Program-made: the position numbers and the translations under genes
Notes under the pieces: model-generated
What the model was told of the DNA's origin: nothing
Seen by the model: the letters and a program-made list of their open reading frames with translations, nothing else
Database searches by the model: none
Part shown: one piece after another, positions 11,090-23,440 of the stretch
Position numbering within the stretch: position 1 is the first letter of the stretch
Layout: the number at the start of each line of letters is the position of its first letter
Assembly (NCBI GenBank): GCA_019925795.1
Contig: CM034301.1
Span: 46,215,783-46,279,782 of the forward strand
Length of the DNA: 64,000 nt
Direction of reading: 5' to 3'
Origin: Dendrobium chrysotoxum
Taxonomy: Eukaryota > Streptophyta > Magnoliopsida > Asparagales > Orchidaceae

Positions 11090-11365
11090 CATTAGGATCC
11101 AACCCAGATCTCAGGTTAATCCAGGCCCTAGGATCTACTCCAGATCTTAGGATTTTTCAGACACTAGATCTTAGGACCTACTCTAGATACTAGGATTCTT
11201 CTAGATCCTAGACCCTAAGATCCACTAGACTCTAGATTTTAGGATTTTCCTAGATCTCAGGGTGTTCGTAGACTCCATACTTCAGAATCTATTCAAGCCC
11301 TAGGATTCTCTCAGACTCCAGGCTCTTAGATCTACTCAGACTCTAGGATCAATCCAGATCTTAGC
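11090..11365. repeat. degenerate minisatellite, unit ~19-25 bp
   Basis: Blocks of the form AGGATCTACTCCAGATCTT recur about a dozen times with variable length (AGGACCTACTCTAGATACT, AGGATTCTTCTAGATCCT, AGATCTACTCAGACTCT and others). Units hold the dyads AGATCT and CTAGATC. Confidence 0.75.
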
Positions 11366-13264
11366 TCAATTCAAACTTCAATCAGATCCAATTTTCAAAT
11401 CTATTCAAACCTCAAGCTTTTCCTTATTCCAATTATAGTTTCAACCCTTATCTTGCCTCTAATTTAACCAAAGCTCTATCCAATCATCTTATGATCACCC
11501 AAATGATCATGAATGATTTAGATAATTCAAGCTCAAGCATTCAAATCCAAAGTCCAATTCAAATCCAAGTTTTCAAATCCAAAACCCAAAGCTAAAGGCC
11601 TATGTCCTAAAAGCCTTTTCCAGGGAACTTTCAAACATTTTAAACCCCAGCCAAATGACTTTCGATTCATGATCTGTTAGTTGCATACTGATGTGATATA
11701 TCTCTAGAGGCAACCCTCCAAATTTGAGCCTGTTTTGGGATCTCTAACCTCAAAAACTAGATTTAAATTCAAAGGCTATAAAACCTTCAAATATTTACGG
11801 CCCGTGCCACTGGACTCGTTATCTAGAGAAATTTGACCTTAAAGTTTCCCCCAAACCCTCTAATCACCTCCAGACCCTTGATATTGATGTGTTTAACATT
11901 AATCTATATCTTTTTGGACCCACCTCGACCCAGGGTTCGTCAGAGGTCAAAATGACCAAAATGCCCTTTAAAGGGGTTTTTGGACTTTTGACCAAAATTT
12001 AATATCGTTCAACATTTTTAACCTTTGAAACCCCTCTCAATGAATTTCCTATGATATTTGAGACCCATTGAAATCAAACCCACTCCTTGGTTTGACTTGT
12101 TTGACCAAGTCAACTATGGTTGACCAAATCCACCTTTAACCCAACCATTGTTATTTTCAACATTTGAATCCATCTCAAACTAATCTAATGCTTCAAAATC
12201 ATTTGTTTGGACACTCATGACATGTCCAAAGACTTCCAAGTCAATCCTCCCTAGGTTTGATTTGGTCAACCCATTTGGAGGGGTCAAAACCCTCTCCAAT
12301 TCCATGTATTCACTCAAAGCTTCAACACCATGGCCCCATGTCCCTTAATATTGACTCCTACAGCACATTTGACTCCTCCCATGCACATCCTAGTCACCAT
12401 TGACTAGTCAACAAGTCAATGGGCCAAAACCTTTGAGATGAGACCAAGTCATAGTTATTTGATCATGCCACATGAGCAAACCCTTTCCCTCCCCCAAAAC
12501 CTGCTCCAACCTGCTCAAAAGGGATTAATTTCCCTTCCTAAGAGGCCACAAACCAGCTCCCTAAACCTTGCTTAGGCTTGGTTTAGCCAAATACGGAAAA
12601 AGAGGTGTGGTCCCCCCCTCCCTCTTGGCTCAAGGAAATCCCCCTCAATCCACAAGCCTTTTCCTAGTTTTGGGCTGCTCATGGGACACTTGGCAAGCAT
12701 CCAAGACACCCATGAGGAGATCCAAGCCATCCATTTCAAAGCATGAGAGTTAGGTGTGGAGAACTAGCCCTAATCTCTCAATTTTGGCTCATTTTTTTTG
12801 CCTAAGTCCAAAACTCCAGCATCCCCAAGACTCTCCAGCAGTTTCCCACACCCTCCAGCACTCTCCAAGGCCATTCCAAGAATTCCCCCACCATTTTCAC
12901 CACTAAAATCACCATTTTAGTGGAAAAGGAGAGGAAAAAGAGAGAAATACCTTCTCTTTTCGATATCTCAAGATCCAGCTGTCAAAATCTTCCAAGGTCT
13001 TCTGTAAACTTGAGCGTGGACAAACTACAAGTTCAGAGAGCCCAAGAACACGAAAATCCACGGGGTAGATTGTAAGATATCTCAACTTTTAGGTATATTT
13101 TCATTTTAAAATTGCAAGAAAAATGTAATGCATGGAGCCTCCAAACTCCAGGCATTGCAAGTTTATGATACCACCTTGCTATGTTTCAAATTTCGTAAGA
13201 TTTCATTGAGCATTTTGAAAGTTATGGACGTTTAAAGTTTTTTGACTTTGAAAGTGCGATCGGA

Positions 13265-13515
13265 CGGCCCAGAACTGGCCACGCCAACCGGCTAAACCGC
13301 GCGCCGGACCTGGGACTCAAACCCGGACGGCCTCCAAACCGCGCGCGCATATGTGGCGTGATCTGGACCGTCCATTATCCCGCCGTGGATCGGACGGTCG
13401 GATCTGTGTCCGACGTGTTTAAGTGGCGCACCGCTGCGTGCCATGTGTCGAACACGTGTCAAAACGGTGCGCCGGCGGCGCAATCATTGCCGCCGCCGAT
13501 CCAATGATTGGATTT
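13265..13515. repeat. GC-rich island with nested inverted repeats
   Basis: GC content jumps sharply against AT-rich surroundings. Arms visible include GGCGCACCG (from ~13425) with CGGTGCGCC (~13465), GGCGGC with GCCGCC just after, and GGACCGTCC/GGACGGTC words. It probably belongs to the regulatory part of the enclosing repeat. Confidence 0.7.
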
Positions 13516-14960
13516 GAGTCAAATTAATTCAAAAAATGTCTAGAAACTTCCAAAATTCACAGAAAATTCATTTTTCCACTAAAATTGATGTTTTTGGTAT
13601 CGTTGGAAAGGTAAGTGAGTGTAAAACTTATTAAAATAAAATTTGAGTTGTTTTGAGCCCTGGATTAGGAGAAATTTGCATTTGTTTGATTTTAATTTTT
13701 CCAAAATTTCTTGCAATCCAGGGATCAAATGAATCCTAAATTTTGGTGAAATGTTCCTGAGCATCTTAGGCATATCCTGTAATTTTTCTAGGGTCAGATG
13801 CTCTGTGGTTTTCTGTGATGTGAATTTTTGAGGTTATGGGTCCATTTTGGACCCAAAACTTTGAAAATTCATAACTCTAGTTTCCTAAAGAGTTAGGCTG
13901 CATGAATTTTGTGGTATGATTGTACATGTGTAAGGGTTAGCCACACTAAGTTTCAAGCCCATTTGAATAGTAGGGACATATAGGGAAAATAATTAGGAAA
14001 AGTCTAAAAAACTTAGAAAATTCCTAGCGGATTGTACACAAACCCAATAGGGGTGAAACTTGAACATAGTAAACTTAGTGACACCATGTGCCTTAGGTTC
14101 AAATTTCATTGAATTTGGAGGTCATTAGGTTAGAAAAGTAATTATCCAAAGTTTCAGCCCTTTTAAGGACCCAGAAAATTCAAAAAATACAATAAATCCA
14201 AATTAACTCTAAAAAATACAAATAATACCTCAAATTGACCAGAACTTAGTCCCCTACCTAGGAAAAATAAAATCCCCTTGACTAGACTCCTAATTTAAAT
14301 TTAATTTGACTTTTAATGAAAATAAATAATTAATTAAATTAATTAATTAAAAATTATTAAAAATATAAAATAATTTCCAAACACTTGGAAACACTCCCAT
14401 GGGTCATTCCTGACCTTTGGGATTGATTCCATGCAGTTTGGGATGAGTTTGGATCAAAATGATTAAAACCTTCCTAATTAGGCAATTTTTAAAAATCCAA
14501 TAATTAGTGAAGCTTTGAAAATGCATAACTAATCACAGAAAAATCTAAATTGAACAAACTTAGTGTCAATCAACTCCAATTAAGGTCTAGTATTTTCTAA
14601 AAATGTCAAACCTCCAAGATCTGGTCAAGGTCAAAAGTCAACTTTTCGGTCAACTATAGTTTAAATCTAGGACTAAACTTCAAAAAATCATAACTTTTCA
14701 TAGAAATCTCCAAATTGAGTGTGCTAATAGTCTAACAACTCATCATAAGGTCTAATATTTACTAAAAATTTGAAACTTATAAAATTGACTTTAATTTAAA
14801 AAGTCAACTTTTGGCCCCCTTAATTAATATAATTAAATAATTCCAATAATTTCTAAAAATCCAATAATTCATTAAAATTCCAGAAAACTTTAATTTGATT
14901 AATAAAACACTCAACCAACACTCAAATGCATAACAAACACTCAAAAAATGAAGTTTATTT

Positions 14961-15212
14961 GATGGACTACTCCGGGCTGCGAGGCTAAGTGTCCTAAGGA
15001 GGCCTGGTCCCTCGAGCCTAGTGGCACAACGCCACGAATGAATTCAATGGAGTGTTAAACATCAAAATTAAGTTACTTTTAATTACTTAACCAAGTTAAA
15101 ACCCTTAATTCAACTACATCAACAAGGTTTTTAGGATGGACTACTCCGGGCTGCGGGGCTAAGTGTCCTAAGGAGGCGTGGTTCCTCGAGCCTGGTGGCA
15201 CAACGCCACGAA
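14961..15212. repeat. two copies of a 78-bp structured repeat
   Basis: Units at 14961-15037 and 15135-15212 are nearly identical. Each starts GATGGACTACTCCGGGCTGC and ends with a GTGGC-ACAAC-GCCAC hairpin. A related foldback follows at 15327-15423 (ATTGCTAC...GTAGCAAT). Confidence 0.85.
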
Positions 15213-15802
15213 CCTGTTGATAGAAAATATAAAATAATTTAACTTTTAAAATTAATAATTAATTAAATTAATTAATATTAATTGATCCTTAATTTTCAAC
15301 AAACTAAATCAACTTAATCAACCTCGATTGCTACTGGGTAACCCAGGCCTACGAGGCTATTAGCTTAGCCCCAAGGAAGGTTAAATAAACTTCACGGCCT
15401 CGGTGAGTAACAAAGGTAGCAATCACTTAACTATTAAAATGGATTTAATTTAAATTTTAATATACTAATATTTGAACTTTAATTACACCTCTCTTTAAGC
15501 CTTCCACAAATTAAAATATTAGATAATTTAAACAAATTACCCATCCTAGGATCTACCCCAGTCACACGACCTACTACACACACTTTAGATGATTTTGCTA
15601 GGACAACCAACTCTAGATCTAGGCTAGGCCGGTGTTTACTTTTCTGCTGTGTGCCGGGTTTTCTGAGTTTTCATTGCATGTCGTGATCGAAATTGATTGA
15701 TGTGTTTGTTTACTTTTACTGCACTATATGGATTGATGTGATGGGCGATTAGATTACCCTTAGGTTAGGAACGATCTGGATGCTCACTGGATTTTCTACA
15801 AG

Positions 15803-15906
15803 TGGTCACACTCGTGCAGGGCAATAAAGGGGGCTAGATAAATTATAAATATAAATGCTACAGGTGCTTCAGCTGCTTAGCCCCCAAATAAAAAAGAGTG
15901 TGGCCA
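15803..15906. repeat. two-tier inverted repeat
   Basis: The outer arms TGGTCACACTC (15803-15813) and GAGTGTGGCCA (15896-15906) pair with one G-T wobble. The inner arms GGGGGCTA (15829-15836) and TAGCCCCC (15878-15885) pair perfectly. Confidence 0.85.
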
Positions 15907-16094
15907 AGTGTGTTTACTTTTCTGCACGTATATACATATAACTGCTTGGGATGTATTTTAATATTTAAATGTTTAGGATAACCTTGCAGGATCGAGTCTA
16001 GAATTTTTATTTTTACATTCATGTAATTCATTTAAGTATTGAGTTGTGAAAGTGACACTTTGAGTTTGGGATACACAGATCCAAAAGTCGGATT

Positions 16095-16218
16095 CCAAAG
16101 AGGAAAGGATACCCCTTTAGGGGATAGTCCTTATCCATTTGGAACTCCAAATTTGGGTCATTTTACTACCCAAAGTGGAAAGAGTAACCTTCCCCTCAAG
16201 GGAAGAGTTCTCTTTTCC
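16095..16218. repeat. three consecutive imperfect hairpins
   Basis: Hairpin 1 is 16095-16142 (CCAAAG...TACCCC, loop TTTA, GGGGATA...ATTTGG). Hairpin 2 is 16147-16178 (CCAAATTTGGGT / ACCCAAAGTGG). Hairpin 3 is 16177-16218 (GGAAAGAGTAACCTTCCC, loop CTCAA, then its partner). They abut with almost no spacer. The 133-codon open frame across them is probably incidental. Confidence 0.85.
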
Positions 16219-17471
16219 ATTTGGGTTTCCGATCATGAAGAATCCAAGGAGCTCGAGGAGGAAAAGACCGAGGGGTTGAAGACAGAGAGTATCCCACTCA
16301 AAGGCACTTGCGTCTGTATTAGGATTAGAATCCGGGTTGTTGTTAGTGGTGCCCGGCCACTTTTAATTTATGTAAATCTGGGTTGTAATAAGCAAGGAAA
16401 TTTGTCTATGAATATTTACTTAATTAATTTAATTATTTAATGTGTTATGATTTAATTTGATTGTGTATAAGATTGCCTATTTTTTCTAGTTCTTTGGCGC
16501 TTGCAAGTCGTTTTTATTTTAGCCTGGACTTCGTTAGGCTCTTTAAGGACCAAAAGTATTTTTACTCATAACTAATATTTAAAATTTTAAGATTTAAATA
16601 ACATAAAAACTTAACGACCTAGGGAATAGCCGGAATCGTCCGGGGTCGCATGCATATTACTGCATCTCTCTCCCCCCTTGCTATGAGACACTTTCTCGCC
16701 TGCGGGTAGAGTCCAGATAATCCAACCTATAAGGATGAGGTGCTGGATCTGGGGAAGTCTAGTCTTTTCAAAAAATTATTTTATAAGCATTTTTTAAAAT
16801 TTTATGCATACTAGATTTGGATACTTTAACCAGCATGCATCGCATTAGAAACTAATTAAATTAAGATTTTAATTACATTTTAATCTAAGCATTCCACCCA
16901 ACATGAGTCAAGGGGTCAATTAGGAATCTGCTCTAGATGTCGACCCCAACTTTTTAAACCAATCTTAAATAACGTCCCTAACCACTCTACATTAAAAGAT
17001 CGGACTCATGGTTTTGAAGCGTTTAGGTGGTTTAGCTGGCTCCCCAATCCATGCCGGGATAAGCCCAGATTTTACACTGTATTAGTTAGGTTCGGACCAC
17101 TGTGTTTCAGTGTCCAAATTTAGATCTAGGATCCAGGGCAGGCTTTGAGTTATAAGACCCTAACCTCCGGGAATATAATCCCAAATTTCTAATAAACTGC
17201 TCAACTCGAATTAAATATCCTTTCAATCTAAAATTTAAAGCCCAACACTTAGCTTAGGTCGGGGCACTTCTGAATTATTTTAGAATCCTAAAGTGCCTCC
17301 TACCCTTCCTCATTTGATTCCAAAATAAGTGTTCAATCTTGCTCCTATCCCATTTAAAATTTCAATTTCATCTCTTTGATATCATTCCTAAAAAATCTCT
17401 AAATAAAATTTCTGCCATTATTTTAATCAAAAGTTTTCGTAGGGAACTTCAGTCTCCCACGATGTAATTAA

Positions 17472-17873
17472 CTACGAGGGCTTGCGCTCGTAGGAGATTT
17501 AGAACTCACAACTGATTTTTAAAATTCAATAAGTCTTCATTGGGAAAATTAAATTATTGATTATCGTTATCGTTATGTTCGAACGATTATTAACAAATGA
17601 TATCTTCTCCCTTCGGGGAGATATATCTTTTGTTAAAACGAATTCGGATATAAAATTAACGATCACTCCTCTTGATTATCGTAGCTCGATATTTGACTGA
17701 ACTCCATTTTGACCCTTCGGGGCCATATGAAGTTTTCTTTTAAATCCGGTTACGATATTTAAGACGGGACTTATAATTCTAAATTTGAACCCCATTCTAA
17801 AATTTTATCTGCACCGCCCGAGGTGGTGTAATATTTTTAATGGAATGTTTGATTTTAGAATTATATTTTAATT
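17472..17873. repeat. run of further foldbacks
   Basis: Visible stems: CTACGAG/CTCGTAG at 17472-17493; a long stem at 17590-17636 with apex CTCC-CTTC-GGGGAG that can extend to about 17565-17660; AACTCCAT..GACCC with its partner at about 17699-17736 around CTTCGG; and a ~100-nt imperfect foldback at 17771-17873 with TATAATTCTAAA on one arm and its complement on the other, apex GCACC-GCCCGA-GGTG. Confidence 0.8.
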
Positions 17874-19300
17874 TCAATTCTGAATTTTTCAAAGAAGACT
17901 AAACTTTTCAAAACCCGCTTTTCAAACTACAATACAGGATGGTGGGCTGATGGAATTTCTTTTAAATAAAGTGGTTTGGTGTTATCCTCAAATAATTCAT
18001 GTGATACACTGGTTGGGAGTTATAAGGAGATTATTACTATGCCGCTCAATGGTTTACTAGACTGATATTAACACTGAAAAATACCATGATAACCAAGTAT
18101 TCTTACTTGTTTAGTGTGACTACTGAAATGTATGTTTTGAATCATTATTCTTATTATTATACGAATTAATTAGTATTGTACGGATTTACTGTTATTGCAA
18201 TATTCTACTGCTTCTGCCACTAGATTGCTATTATTACTGGTCTGGATATCGATACTATTTGATAATATTGATTCAATGTACTCATACTAAGTATGTAATA
18301 CACTGAGCACGTGATATAGAATAACTGGATAGCATGTGCACATTTTTATATGATTTTATTATAATGATTTAATTTCAACAGTCTTTACTGATATTTTGAT
18401 GTAATACTTTATATAATTTTTGTGCTGATTGATATTACGGATACGGCGATTGCTTTATAATTTGACACTCGTACTGATTTATTACTTTACTGGCTTCCGT
18501 ACCATAGCGTTTTATTATTTATAGATTCTACTACTACTGTATGTAAATTTTTATTATTTATGTACTGATTTAATGATCATATGAATGTAACTGCCATGAT
18601 ATTATTGTTGACATACATATTACTCCTTTGTCGTGCTTTGATTTCAGTTGTAGGTTTTGGTGACCTACTAGGCTTTTAGCTCATTATATGTGGTTAAATG
18701 ATTTCAGGTTAGGGGCAGGGGAGCAGGAGTGTGAGGTTGGTCAGGATTCTTCAGGTTTTGTTTCTTTTTTATTTTCTTTTGTACTCAGGATAGAGTAGTT
18801 GTGATATGATTATATAGATTCTGAGTAGTGTATATAATGTGTACAGTAATGTTTTGAATTATAGAATCTATTTTTGTTATTATTAGTAATAGATGATATT
18901 AGATAGCTCTGATTGTTATTTATTGAAAGATTAAAAGAATAATTCTTTCATTTTAGATTCTGGGCATCACAACCTTAGTTTGGGATATGAGGCTTTGCTT
19001 GTCAAATTTGTGACTTCATCAGTGCGGCATGATGTTTGTTCCTCCTCTGGATGGCACCTGCCTACGTTTTGGGTGGTTGCAGAAAGTTAGCCATTAACTG
19101 AGTCTGGCTGGCTTTTATCCTAATGTCTTCGTTTATGTATGTTATTTCTACGTGGCTTTTTTTGGCTTGTATGTGTTGCGTGGTCCGTTGTTGGACTTGC
19201 TTGTATCTTTTCTTTATTGTTGGAATAAATTCTCCTTTTGTTTAAAAAAATGGCTTTCATCTCTAAAGAAAAAAAAAACAAAGGAGGATTGATGAAGGTT

Positions 19301-19640
19301 GTGTAATGGTTAGCAATTAGCTCATAAATTCTCCAAATAAGAAAGAAGATTGGGAATATGGAAGATAATCATGGGACTTTTGTGTTTGAAGGATATCAGA
19401 CATAATAATTAGTATTTATCAAGTGACAATCAAAGAGGGATTTTGGAAGTTGACAAACAAAGGACGCCAATCTTGCTTAATAGATGATGTTTAAAGATAA
19501 TGATGGCCGGCAACGGCGTTGATTAGGAATAAGCTTACGATGGTGGCAATAAATGGTGTAGATGTCGGTCGATGACTAATGTCAGGAGGTGAAAATCAAG
19601 GTTCTAAAATTATTTCATTCTAATATTTCTCTCTCCTAAA
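19301..19640. repeat. dispersed repeat 'X', right part
   Basis: This resumes the sequence interrupted at 9341, with words such as AAGTTGACAAACAAAGG and GATGATGTTTAAAG. Nothing coding is seen. From 19640 to 20321 I see no further feature. Confidence 0.4.
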
Positions 19641-20666
19641 AGTGCCACCCCACGTGTAAGAATTTGATTATTTTGATATATTCATTGGCCTATGAAGGCA
19701 TGTTCTTGAAATTTTTGCAAAAAAAATCAAGAACTCTATCCAACAGTCTAAATAGACAAAATATGATCACTTTATACTTTTTTAACAGCACATCATATAA
19801 TGAACTAAAAATAAACAATCTTAGAGCTTTTTCACATTCATCTTGTTGATATACTCGTTAGGACTATTAGCAAACAATATTCAAAGGACATTTGAACCAC
19901 TAAATTATCAAAATAAGTTTTTAATTATGCTTTATTTAAGTTAATTTAGGCTTAGATCCGTACGATCTTTGTATAGTTTGACTCAGTCTCATCAAATTAC
20001 ATTGTACCTACTATTAAATGGTTGAAAATAGAATTTAGATGAGCTCAAAGTCAATTCCTGGAGTTTTTTATCTGAATACTTCATTGCTTAAAGATTTAAA
20101 ATTCAAACTCGATCAAATGAATTTTTTAGTGATGTAATAATTTTTCTTCTTTTTTATAAATGTCCAGATCTATGAGATCAAAAATACTATAGTTTTCAAA
20201 CTTTTTAATAAAAACAAGATTCGTAGGGAATTTTAAGGTGCGGCGATCAACCTTTGGATGTCTACATGGGCATTCCCTTGAGGTCATGAATCTTATATCA
20301 TAATTTCACCCTTCAATCTTACGTTTTGTTTGGGACAGCTTTCTAAAAAACCTTTGGCCAAATTTTCGGAAGAAGCAAGTTACGCGCGGATTTTAGCCTA
20401 AGAAGTGTCCTTGGAATTTTTTTTTTTAAAAAGAGCAAATGCGCCGAGATGGTTGACGTATTCATAATGCACCGAACCTAATGGGGCATTCTTTGAATGC
20501 GCCGATTCCCGTACCATCTCGGAACTTGTGCCGTGGACGGAATCGCTGAAAGCGTAGACTAGATCCGTGAATTTCGGGGAAAAAAACACGTGTGGAGCAG
20601 CGAAATTCGGAGAAAAAAAAAAAAAGGAGGGGCCGGTTGAATGAATTGGAACCTCTCTCTGCCTAT

Positions 20667-20758
20667 TATATAAACCCTCCCCAACCGGTGCTTCTTCCTG
20701 CACATTCACAAGCTTAAGTTTCTATAGATTAATTAGTGGAGCACTTCAGATAGCAAGG
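20667..20758 (+). promoter_or_regulatory. putative transposon promoter and leader exon
   Basis: TATATAAA at 20667-20674 is followed by GC-richer leader sequence from about 20700 and a consensus splice donor AAG|GTAAGTT at 20757/20758. It could drive the coding remnant at 24164, whose ATG lies just after an acceptor-like TTGATAG (ends 24162). That would need a 3.4-kb leader intron and is inference. Confidence 0.4.
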
Positions 20759-21639
20759 TAAGTTAATGTCAAATTTTTTGTTTATGTTATATATTTGAAA
20801 TATGTATATAATAGTTGTTGCGATCTGCCAAAATAATTGTTAGTTAACTTGTTAACTTGTTCATAGATTTTGTTATTCTTATTATGAGAAACGTTTATTT
20901 TTTTTAAAGTTTTTTTAGATTATATGCTGAGATTTTTAAATTTTTATGTCCATATCCTTACAAATTTTGTAACTTGAGTTAAGGTTAGTTAATGTATATT
21001 TTGCATGAAAAATTTATTAGCTTGAGTGAAGGTTAATTCCCATTCTTACAAAATTCATGCAATTTTCGACAAATGTCATTTCTTTTGGTTTTTAAAAATA
21101 TTTTATATGGTGGAGATAGAATATTATATGTTGGCTATAATGAATATTATATGCAATGAGTAAATACACAAAGAAGGATATAATCATATTAATATGGATA
21201 TAATCATTTAATACACATCTCATAAATGGATATAATCATTAATTTTTTCTATATAACACTCATATATTTATTCAATATATTTAGTTAAAATAAATATAGA
21301 AGCTTTAGAAAAGAAGGATTTATAATCACTAAACACATGAGAGGTAAGCTAAACTAAAGGCTTGTCAAAGATAGCAAGCAAATCTCTTGCTTAGGAGGTC
21401 AGCTTAAAGCCACATAAGAATAGTTGTGCTTGACTAACATTGAAGGATCCCAAAGAACGTTTTGGTTAATGTGAAACATATGGCCCTAAAATCAACTATA
21501 CTTAGCCAAATATATGACTCTTAGGAGACATATATTTTTTGTAATGTGAATTTTGAAAGAAAAAGAAGAGAGTGTGGGTGTCAGAGAGAAAGATAGAGAT
21601 AGCAAGAGAGATAAGAGAGATACATAGTAGAAAGCTTAA

Positions 21640-22803
21640 TATATATATTTGATTTTTTTTTATTTTAAAATTTTGAAAATTTCTATTATTTAATATATAA
21701 TCCCAAAAATTAGAAAATTTAAAAAAAAGAATATATCATAATACAAGTACTTTTGTAATTAATATAATATATAAAGTTTTTAAACTAAAAATAATCTCAA
21801 TATAAATTTAATAAATATTAAAAGCATATAAATAAAGAATATATGATGGCAATATTTTTATTTCCAATAAATTGTATAAAAATCAGTTAAAAATCTTGTG
21901 TTATATTCAAGTAATAAATCCAAATAATTTTTTTAAAAAATTTAAATCGAAATAAATAAAATCCAAATTAATATTAATATTTATTTTAAAAGAAATCAAA
22001 ATAATTATAAAAAACAATTAGGAAACATTTGTTAAAAAATATATATTTAAAAAATATTTAAGAATAAAATTTATTTAATTTAGAAAAATGTTAAATAGTA
22101 ATTGTTTTAAAATTGTTTCAAATATATTTAAGTACTGTAAAATTTTAAAAATTGAAATTAAAATAGATTTAAATCATAAAAATTAAAATAATGTATCATA
22201 ATTTTTAAAATTTTAATTAATATAAATTAAAATTCATTTTGAAAAGTAAAAATTAATTTATTTTAAATAATTTGAAATATTTGCTTATATTATTATTTGA
22301 TTAATATGAATTTTTATTAAATTTTTAAAAAAATTTTAAATCAAATGAAATTATTTTAAAATATTTTCAAATTTTAGAAAAATTTTAAGATTTAATTTAA
22401 TTTAATTTAGTATTAATTTTAAATTATTATTAAATTTAAACTATTATTAAATTTAAATTATTTTAAAATAATTAAATTAAATTAGACGTCAAAAATTTAT
22501 AAGAAATTCAATTAAAATCATTAATATATATATAATACCTTAAATTATTTAGAAAATTAAGTATTTTAATTAAAAGTAATTTAATAAATTAAAGAAATTA
22601 ACTTCTCTTAATTAATTTTAATTATTTAATTATTTGAATATTTAAATAATATTTAAATAATATTATATTAAATATTTTAAAATTTAAAAGTTTATTTTCA
22701 AATTATTTAAATAAAAGAGAGACTCTCTTATTAATAATTTAAAATAATATATATATATTTAAAAAAATTATTTTAAAACTTATATTTATGTATATAGGAT
22801 TAT

Positions 22804-22858
<55 letters not shown>

Positions 22859-23440
22859 TATTATAAAAGCCATTATAAAATGAAATGTATATAAATCCTT
22901 AAATTTTTTAGATATGTTTTTCAAATTTCAAATGTGAATTGTCTAAAAGTTTATGTATAATATTTTTTATTTGAAAAATCTTATAAAAAAAATAGTAATA
23001 CAAACACTATTAAATTCAAAGTACAATTTTTATAATATAGATAATATAGTATTATAATAATATTTAAAATAAATGTGATGTTATTTATAATATTTAAAAA
23101 ATAAATTAAATTTAAATTATATAATATATTAATATTAGTCTAAATTTATATATATAATATCTTTTAATGTAAAATATAATTTCTTTAATAATTAATCTTA
23201 AATTGTAAAAAATGTATATATAATTGTTATCAAATTAAATCAAAATGAAAATTTATGTCATTTTTATGTTAATTAAAAATTATAGAATTTATTGATATTA
23301 GATTAAATTTCTATATATAATATATTTTTATGTAAAAAATTAAAATTTATTTAACAAATAATAATAAAATTTTAAAATATATATTTAATGGTTATCATAT
23401 TGATAGCAATATACATGATAGTAAATATATTGATGTATTA
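21640..23440. other. very AT-rich tract, no gene
   Basis: About 1.8 kb is built almost only of A and T, with few G or C, and includes a (TA)n microsatellite at about 22806-22856. Short open frames here, including one of repeated Ile-Tyr, are composition artefacts. The tract sits inside the inverted-repeat-bounded segment, between its putative promoter and coding remnant. Confidence 0.8.

Larger units (their letters stand above)
9999..18967. mobile_element. ~9-kb non-coding insertion inside half-LINE D, foldback-rich
   Basis: The half-LINE target duplication proves this block arrived later than the LINE. It has no credible long ORF. It contains a CAGATCTTAGGATC-type degenerate minisatellite, a GC-rich island, a 78-bp direct repeat and many long imperfect foldbacks. 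The right end (about 18600-18970, including GGTTAGGGGCAGGGGAGCAG and ending GGGCATCACA) resembles in style the end of a long Ty3/gypsy LTR, and about 12800-13090 looks like an LTR leader. I could not find a matching LTR pair or clear target duplication, so a solo giant LTR, a LARD-like element or nested pieces all remain possible. Edges are approximate. Confidence 0.5.
9359..19283 (+). mobile_element. half-LINE copy D, 5'-truncated and split by a ~9-kb insertion
   Basis: The perfect 17-bp direct repeat GAGGATTGATGAAGGTT lies at 9342-9358 and 19284-19300. The right copy directly follows an A-rich tail (19268-19283), as left by target-primed reverse transcription. LINE sequence runs 9359 to about 9998 (C-terminal ORF1 plus 3' UTR) and from about 18968 to 19283 (rest of the 3' UTR and tail). 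Between them is an unrelated non-coding insertion. Minus that insertion the LINE piece is ~0.95 kb. The coding end matches copies A-C at 47-55 kb. Confidence 0.85.

Noticed and set aside
14961..15212. A CRISPR-like or satellite array
   Set aside because: Only two units occur with a single ~100-bp spacer in a plant genome context; it is a duplicated structured repeat.
16039..16440. 133-codon ORF on the plus strand
   Set aside because: It crosses three hairpins and has no recognisable domain; its length is plausible by chance.
20398..20709. 103-codon minus-strand ORF over the left inverted arm
   Set aside because: It lies over a repeat arm, antisense to the TATA box and leader, with no domain; the right-arm counterpart is broken.
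22739..22924. ORF with repeated Ile-Tyr
   Set aside because: It is the translated (TA)n microsatellite.
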